NCBI GenBank assembly: GCA_017618935.1
Contig: JAFZTG010000228.1
Location: 1-8,961 of the forward strand
DNA: 8,961 bases
Direction: 5' to 3'
DNA from: Bacteroidales bacterium
Lineage (GTDB): Bacteria; Bacteroidota; Bacteroidia; Bacteroidales; UBA1715
Shown: positions 6,107 through 8,961 of the stretch, one piece after another
Layout of the letters: every line of letters starts with the position of its first letter
Numbering within the stretch: the first letter of the stretch is position 1
Translations under genes and position numbers: made by a program
Notes under the pieces: model-generated
The model's input: the letters and a program-made list of their open reading frames with translations, nothing else
Told to the model about the DNA's origin: nothing
Databases searched by the model: none

Positions 6107-7411
6107 TTATATAAACGCTGCCATATACAACGGTATATATGTTATTGATTCTGTTTTTTCAAGATTAAACTTGTTCAGTACCATGCAACGACCTATTTTG
6201 TTTGGCTCGTTAGTCAGTGCGTTTGTAAGCGATGAATGTCGCTTGTAGTCGTTGCCTGATTTTACTTCCAAGATAGACAGAAGATTTCTTTCTTGCAAAA
6301 GAAAATCCAGTTCGTTGCGGCTTTTGCGGTCGTAATAGTGTAGCTGATGCCCATGCTTTACAAGTTCGGTAGCCACAAAATTTTCAGTCAGAGCGCCTTC
6401 GTTTATGCTGAGATCTCCTTGCAGTACCTGCCATTGTACGTCATCGCCCCACATATTGCAAAGCAAGCCAGTGTCGAGCAAATATACCTTAAACAGGTTG
6501 CGATTCTCATACTGTTCAAAGGGCAGGTCCAACGAATGAGTGTTGTAGCAAAAAATAGAAACTCCAGCATCAGACAGCCATTGTGCGGCATCTTCGTATT
6601 TCTGCATGCTTGCCGTCTTTTCCAAATCGGAAAGCATAAAACGTTTTTTTTCTTTCGCAAGCTGTGATGGTACAGCGTCGAAAAAACGCTTGGCTCTGGT
6701 CTTTTGTTCAGCCGCATATTTGGATATATCAAGACGATAGCTATCGACAATTATGTTTTGCTGGTTGCGTGTCTCGGTAAAATCGGGATTCTCCAGATAT
6801 GTGGCGACCACTTTTGGCATTCCACCCACTATGAGGAAAGTCCGATAGTGTTTCATCAGCTGTTCGTGCAGAAAGCCGTCAATGGCAGCTGTGTTTAGGT
6901 AGGATTGGCGTATTTGCTCGGTCAGTTGTTCGCTTACGCCGTTTGCCCACAACCATTCCTCAAAGTCAAGCGGGAACATGCGTATTTGCCGTTCGTAACC
7001 GACAGGATAGCTGCTCACTTCCGCATAGTTTATACCCAATAACGACCCAGATTCAATATAATCGAACCTACCATCCTCCACTAGAAATTTTATTGCTGTA
7101 CGGGCATTGGGGCAACTTTGTATCTCATCGAAAAATATTAGAGTTTGTTTTTCAATGAACGGTCCATAACCCATAATGCTCAGTCGGCTGATTATTGAAT
7201 TTGCATCCCTATTGCCCTCAAACGCCTGCTTGACTTCGGGGGTCTGTTCAAAGTTTATTTCAACGAAATGCTTGTATTGTTGCCGAGCAAATTCGCGCAC
7301 AATGGTAGTTTTACCAACCTGCCTTGCTCCGCATATAAGCAGAGCTTCTTTCGATTGCTTTTTTTTCCACTGAATCAACTGATTGATAATTTTACGTTTA
7401 ATATGTAACAT
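6107..7411 (-). CDS. AAA+ ATPase with DUF4143-type C-terminal domain
   Basis: A 434-residue ATPase of the AAA_14/DUF4143 class. The P-loop is GARQVGKT (28-35), Walker B is LIFFDEIQ (91-98) and sensor 1 is near SGSLLGI (121-127). The C-terminal DUF4143 part contains LTENFVATEL (341-350) and ELDFLLQERNLLSILEVKSG (367-386), in which Glu367, Asp369, Glu382 and Lys384 form a PD-(D/E)XK-like nuclease pattern. These ATPases occur in many copies in Bacteroidales genomes; their role is poorly known. ATG at 7411 directly follows the last of three 33-bp-spaced repeats. It sits inside the restriction operon, 15 bp before hsdR, but has its own -7 box, so it may be a later insertion or an accessory component. 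No truncation is evident. Confidence 0.9.
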   Translation of the reverse strand: MLHIKRKIINQLIQWKKKQSKEALLICGARQVGKTTIVREFARQQYKHFVEINFEQTPEVKQAFEGNRDANSIISRLSIMGYGPFIEKQTLIFFDEIQSCPNARTAIKFLVEDGRFDYIESGSLLGINYAEVSSYPVGYERQIRMFPLDFEEWLWANGVSEQLTEQIRQSYLNTAAIDGFLHEQLMKHYRTFLIVGGMPKVVATYLENPDFTETRNQQNIIVDSYRLDISKYAAEQKTRAKRFFDAVPSQLAKEKKRFMLSDLEKTASMQKYEDAAQWLSDAGVSIFCYNTHSLDLPFEQYENRNLFKVYLLDTGLLCNMWGDDVQWQVLQGDLSINEGALTENFVATELVKHGHQLHYYDRKSRNELDFLLQERNLLSILEVKSGNDYKRHSSLTNALTNEPNKIGRCMVLNKFNLEKTESITYIPLYMAAFI

Positions 7412-7492
7412 AGTAACTTATTGCACAAATTACGATACAAATATAGTAACTTTTTGCAAGAAATTAGCCATATATACAGTAACTTTTTGCAA
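7412..7492. repeat. Three direct repeats with exact 33-bp period upstream of the ATPase gene
   Basis: AGTAACTTTTTGCAA occurs at 7445-7459 and 7478-7492 without mismatch, and in a variant with 2 differences at 7412-7426. The starts are 33 bp apart in both steps, close to three DNA turns, so bound proteins would lie on one helix face. On the transcribed strand the unit reads TTGCAAAAAGTTACT. The copy nearest the gene abuts the start codon. The array spans the promoter and leader of the ATPase gene and looks like an operator array, possibly for autoregulation. Confidence 0.75.
7438..7445 (-). promoter_or_regulatory. -7 promoter box of the ATPase gene
   Basis: On the minus strand this reads TATATTTG, an exact TAnnTTTG match. 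It lies between the first and second 33-bp repeats and touches the second. No TTTG stands at the normal -33 distance, so transcription may depend on, or be blocked by, whatever binds the repeats. Confidence 0.55.
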
Positions 7493-7504
7493 AGGAGCGT
7501 ATAA

Positions 7505-7987
7505 TTATTTTTTATGAGAAGTTTCAAAATGCTCAACTATGGTACCTTCGACAGGCTCTGTTGCGGTGCCTTCGACAAGCTCTGTTGTGGTGCCTTCGAC
7601 AAGCTCAGGCACCGAAGGGGCGGTGGTTGAGTTTGTCTTCATTTCGGTGGTTGAGCTTGCCGAAACAACCGATGTCGAAACCACCGACATTTCAGGCCTT
7701 CCATATTGTGTATAGTTTCTCGACAGTTCTGGCAATTTTTCATATTCTCTATGAATCAGAGCCTCCTTTTTCTTCCTGCTCCAGCCTTGAACTTGTTTCT
7801 CCCTATAAAACGCCTCGTCAATTTTATCAAATTCTTCATAGTACAGCAATTTCACGGGAGGATGTTTCTTCGTATGATTAGCACCCTCACCAGCAAAATG
7901 CTGTTGCAATCGCAACTCCAAATTGTTGGTACTACCTGTATAGTAACTGCCATCATTGCAGAGTAGTATGTACATATATCCTTTCAT
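7505..7987 (-). CDS. GIY-YIG domain protein with repeat-derived C-terminal tail
   Basis: A 160-residue protein. Residues 1 to about 95 form a small GIY-YIG nuclease domain of the UPF0213/YhbQ type: MYI (5-7) and YTG (16-18) stand for the GIY and YIG motifs, and Arg26, His30 and Glu63 in YREKQVQGWSRKKK are the expected active-site residues. Small family members usually end near residue 80-100. Here the last 60 or so residues are low-complexity and include ELVEG (128-132), ELVEG (136-140) and EPVEG (144-148), encoded by tandem 24-bp DNA repeats. The tail probably arose by insertion of palindromic repeat elements and is unlikely to be catalytic. The gene lies between hsdS (45 bp upstream) and the ATPase gene (93 bp downstream). 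Whether it belongs functionally to the restriction system or is a passenger is unknown. Confidence 0.85.
   Translation of the reverse strand: MKGYMYILLCNDGSYYTGSTNNLELRLQQHFAGEGANHTKKHPPVKLLYYEEFDKIDEAFYREKQVQGWSRKKKEALIHREYEKLPELSRNYTQYGRPEMSVVSTSVVSASSTTEMKTNSTTAPSVPELVEGTTTELVEGTATEPVEGTIVEHFETSHKK
7541..7613. repeat. Three tandem 24-bp TTCGACAAGCTC repeats inside the GIY-YIG gene
   Basis: Units begin GGTRCCTTCGACARGCTC at 7541, 7565 and 7589, exactly 24 bp apart, so the reading frame is kept. The last unit (7589-7613) is a hairpin with perfect 7-bp arms GGTGCCT and AGGCACC. The core is one I associate with dispersed palindromic repeats in Bacteroidota genomes, often seen in proteins as PELVEG-like strings. 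Confidence 0.8.
7621..7687. repeat. Second repeat block, CGGTGGTTGAG units with long inverted arms
   Basis: CGGTGGTTGAG occurs at 7621 and 7645, again 24 bp apart. The second copy forms a large inverted repeat, with perfect 9-bp arms TCGGTGGTT (7644-7652) and AACCACCGA (7679-7687). Like the adjacent block it encodes low-complexity Ser/Thr-rich protein tail and appears to be inserted repeat DNA. Confidence 0.65.
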
Positions 7988-8032
7988 AACAAATTAGATT
8001 TTGTTGCGGTGTCTTGTATCGGATGGAAGTTT

Positions 8033-8961
8033 TCATTTCAATTTATTATTCACCTTCACCCTCCCCGTCAGCAGATTCTGCATCAGCGATTTCTTCAAAC
8101 GCTCAAGAATGGTGACTTTTTGTTGTTTATTGTTTATTTCGTTGTCAATGGCACTAAGTTTTTGTGTTATTTCAATTTGTTCTGCTTTAGTCTTCGGGCA
8201 AAGTACCCTATATTTTGAATACTCACTTTTATTAATTTGAGGCGTTGCGTTAATTCCAGCTACACTTTTGAAATGGTCTTTTCGGGCTGACATTGCATAA
8301 TAGAAAAACTCAGCATTATTTTCATCATTCACGATAACCGAAGTGATTTGTTGATTTGTGCAACACTCTTTTGTTGTAATGCCAATTTTTCCGATTGTAG
8401 AACCTATACAAATCACACAAACAGCATTTTGAGGCAAAGTATAACTATATTTTATTCCTTTTTCTGAAACATATCTCTCAGTTTGTTCAATGTATTTTGC
8501 TGTATCAACATCACCAGGGGTAACAAACATAAAACCATGTTCTTTATCTGAAAACACATCAGGTTTTTCTGTTGGAGGTGTCTTTCCTGTTATTACTTCA
8601 CCAAAATCCTTCACTTTTTTCACCACCCACCCCAACGGTACTCTCCCAAACTTCTCATCCACATAAAACTCATCTTCTTTGCGCAGGGTGCCATCGGGTT
8701 TCATACGGCCAGTGAGAAGGTTCTGCATAAGACTCTTTTTCAGGCGCTCGGCGGCGGATATGCTCGCTTGCACCGTTGCTATGGACTCGTCAACCTTCGA
8801 GAGAATGGCGGCTATGGCGGATTGCTCATCGGGATTTTGAGGTATTACAATACGAATATTACGAACTTCTTTTTTACCTATTTCAGTAAAGGTCGTTCCT
8901 TGTTCCAAACGCTCAAATTGAGTTTTATCATAGTGCAATAAATAAAACACAAGAGATCTTA
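8033..8961 (-). CDS. hsdS: Type I restriction-modification specificity subunit HsdS (5' end cut by window)
   Basis: DNA-recognition subunit that sets the target sequence for both methylation and restriction. The reading frame is open to the right edge, so the first target-recognition domain is mostly missing; a GTG at 8950 in this frame is internal, not the true start. Counting from it: the end of the first domain, with EQSAIAAILSKVDESIATVQ (42-61), then the central helix ending ERLKKSLMQNLLTGR (68-82). The second target-recognition domain is about 105-250, and the C-terminal helix also ends ERLKKSLMQNLLTGR (283-297). This duplicated layout is the standard HsdS architecture. The second recognition domain is much more A+T-rich than the central helix, as expected if these domains are exchanged by transfer. 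hsdM should lie further right. Confidence 0.93.
   Translation of the reverse strand, partial: RSLVFYLLHYDKTQFERLEQGTTFTEIGKKEVRNIRIVIPQNPDEQSAIAAILSKVDESIATVQASISAAERLKKSLMQNLLTGRMKPDGTLRKEDEFYVDEKFGRVPLGWVVKKVKDFGEVITGKTPPTEKPDVFSDKEHGFMFVTPGDVDTAKYIEQTERYVSEKGIKYSYTLPQNAVCVICIGSTIGKIGITTKECCTNQQITSVIVNDENNAEFFYYAMSARKDHFKSVAGINATPQINKSEYSKYRVLCPKTKAEQIEITQKLSAIDNEINNKQQKVTILERLKKSLMQNLLTGRVKVNNKLK

Noticed and set aside
6661..6676. GCTGT...ACAGC inverted repeat resembling the WYL operator
   Set aside because: It lies inside the ATPase coding region, the arms are shorter, the spacing differs and no -7 box is near.
7412..7687. Possible CRISPR array from the regularly spaced repeats
   Set aside because: The 33-bp array has only three short units with A+T-rich related spacers and no cas genes, and the 24-bp units are tandem coding repeats without unique spacers.

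Overview
The window looks like a chromosomal defence or accessory locus from a Bacteroidota bacterium, most likely of the order Bacteroidales. It is A+T-rich, its starts lack clear Shine-Dalgarno sequences, and several genes are preceded by an exact TAnnTTTG (-7) box, the promoter signature of that phylum. It also carries a GAGACGCG-type interspersed palindrome and TTCGACAAGCTCA-type repeats that I associate with such genomes. There are eight protein genes. I saw no tRNA, rRNA or CRISPR array, and no gene-free stretch longer than 300 bases. Positions 1-42 are an A+T-rich tail beyond the first stop codon with nothing recognisable.

Left part (43-2236) is a compact three-gene module. A leftward gene (43-750) encodes a short protein that I read as a reduced, two-domain relative of the bacterial sliding clamp (DnaN). 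Divergent from it is a WYL-domain transcription regulator (861-1796), followed by a free-standing HIRAN-domain protein (1886-2236). Two 23-bp palindromes of the same design (8-bp arms, 7-bp spacer, 18 of 23 bases identical when aligned) lie at 809-831 and 1812-1834. The first sits between the divergent -7 boxes of the clamp-like and WYL genes. The second lies immediately upstream of the HIRAN -7 box. In both the clamp-like and HIRAN promoters the palindrome has the same orientation and lies exactly 7 bp from the -7 box. I infer one regulon of three genes run by the WYL protein, which may respond to DNA damage or infection. This is the best candidate here for an undescribed system.

Between 2237 and 2382 the HIRAN gene and the leftward operon converge over a stem-loop and a perfect 22-bp palindrome.

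Right part (2383-8961) is a type I restriction-modification locus transcribed leftwards. In transcription order it holds hsdS (5' end cut off by the window edge), a GIY-YIG domain protein, an AAA+ ATPase of the DUF4143 class, hsdR, and a YgjP/DUF45-type zinc metallopeptidase whose start lies 1 base past the hsdR stop. The modification gene hsdM is not in the window and would be expected beyond the right edge. The ATPase has its own control region with three direct repeats at an exact 33-bp period, the last abutting its start codon. The GIY-YIG gene carries about 60 extra C-terminal codons built from palindromic 24-bp repeats.
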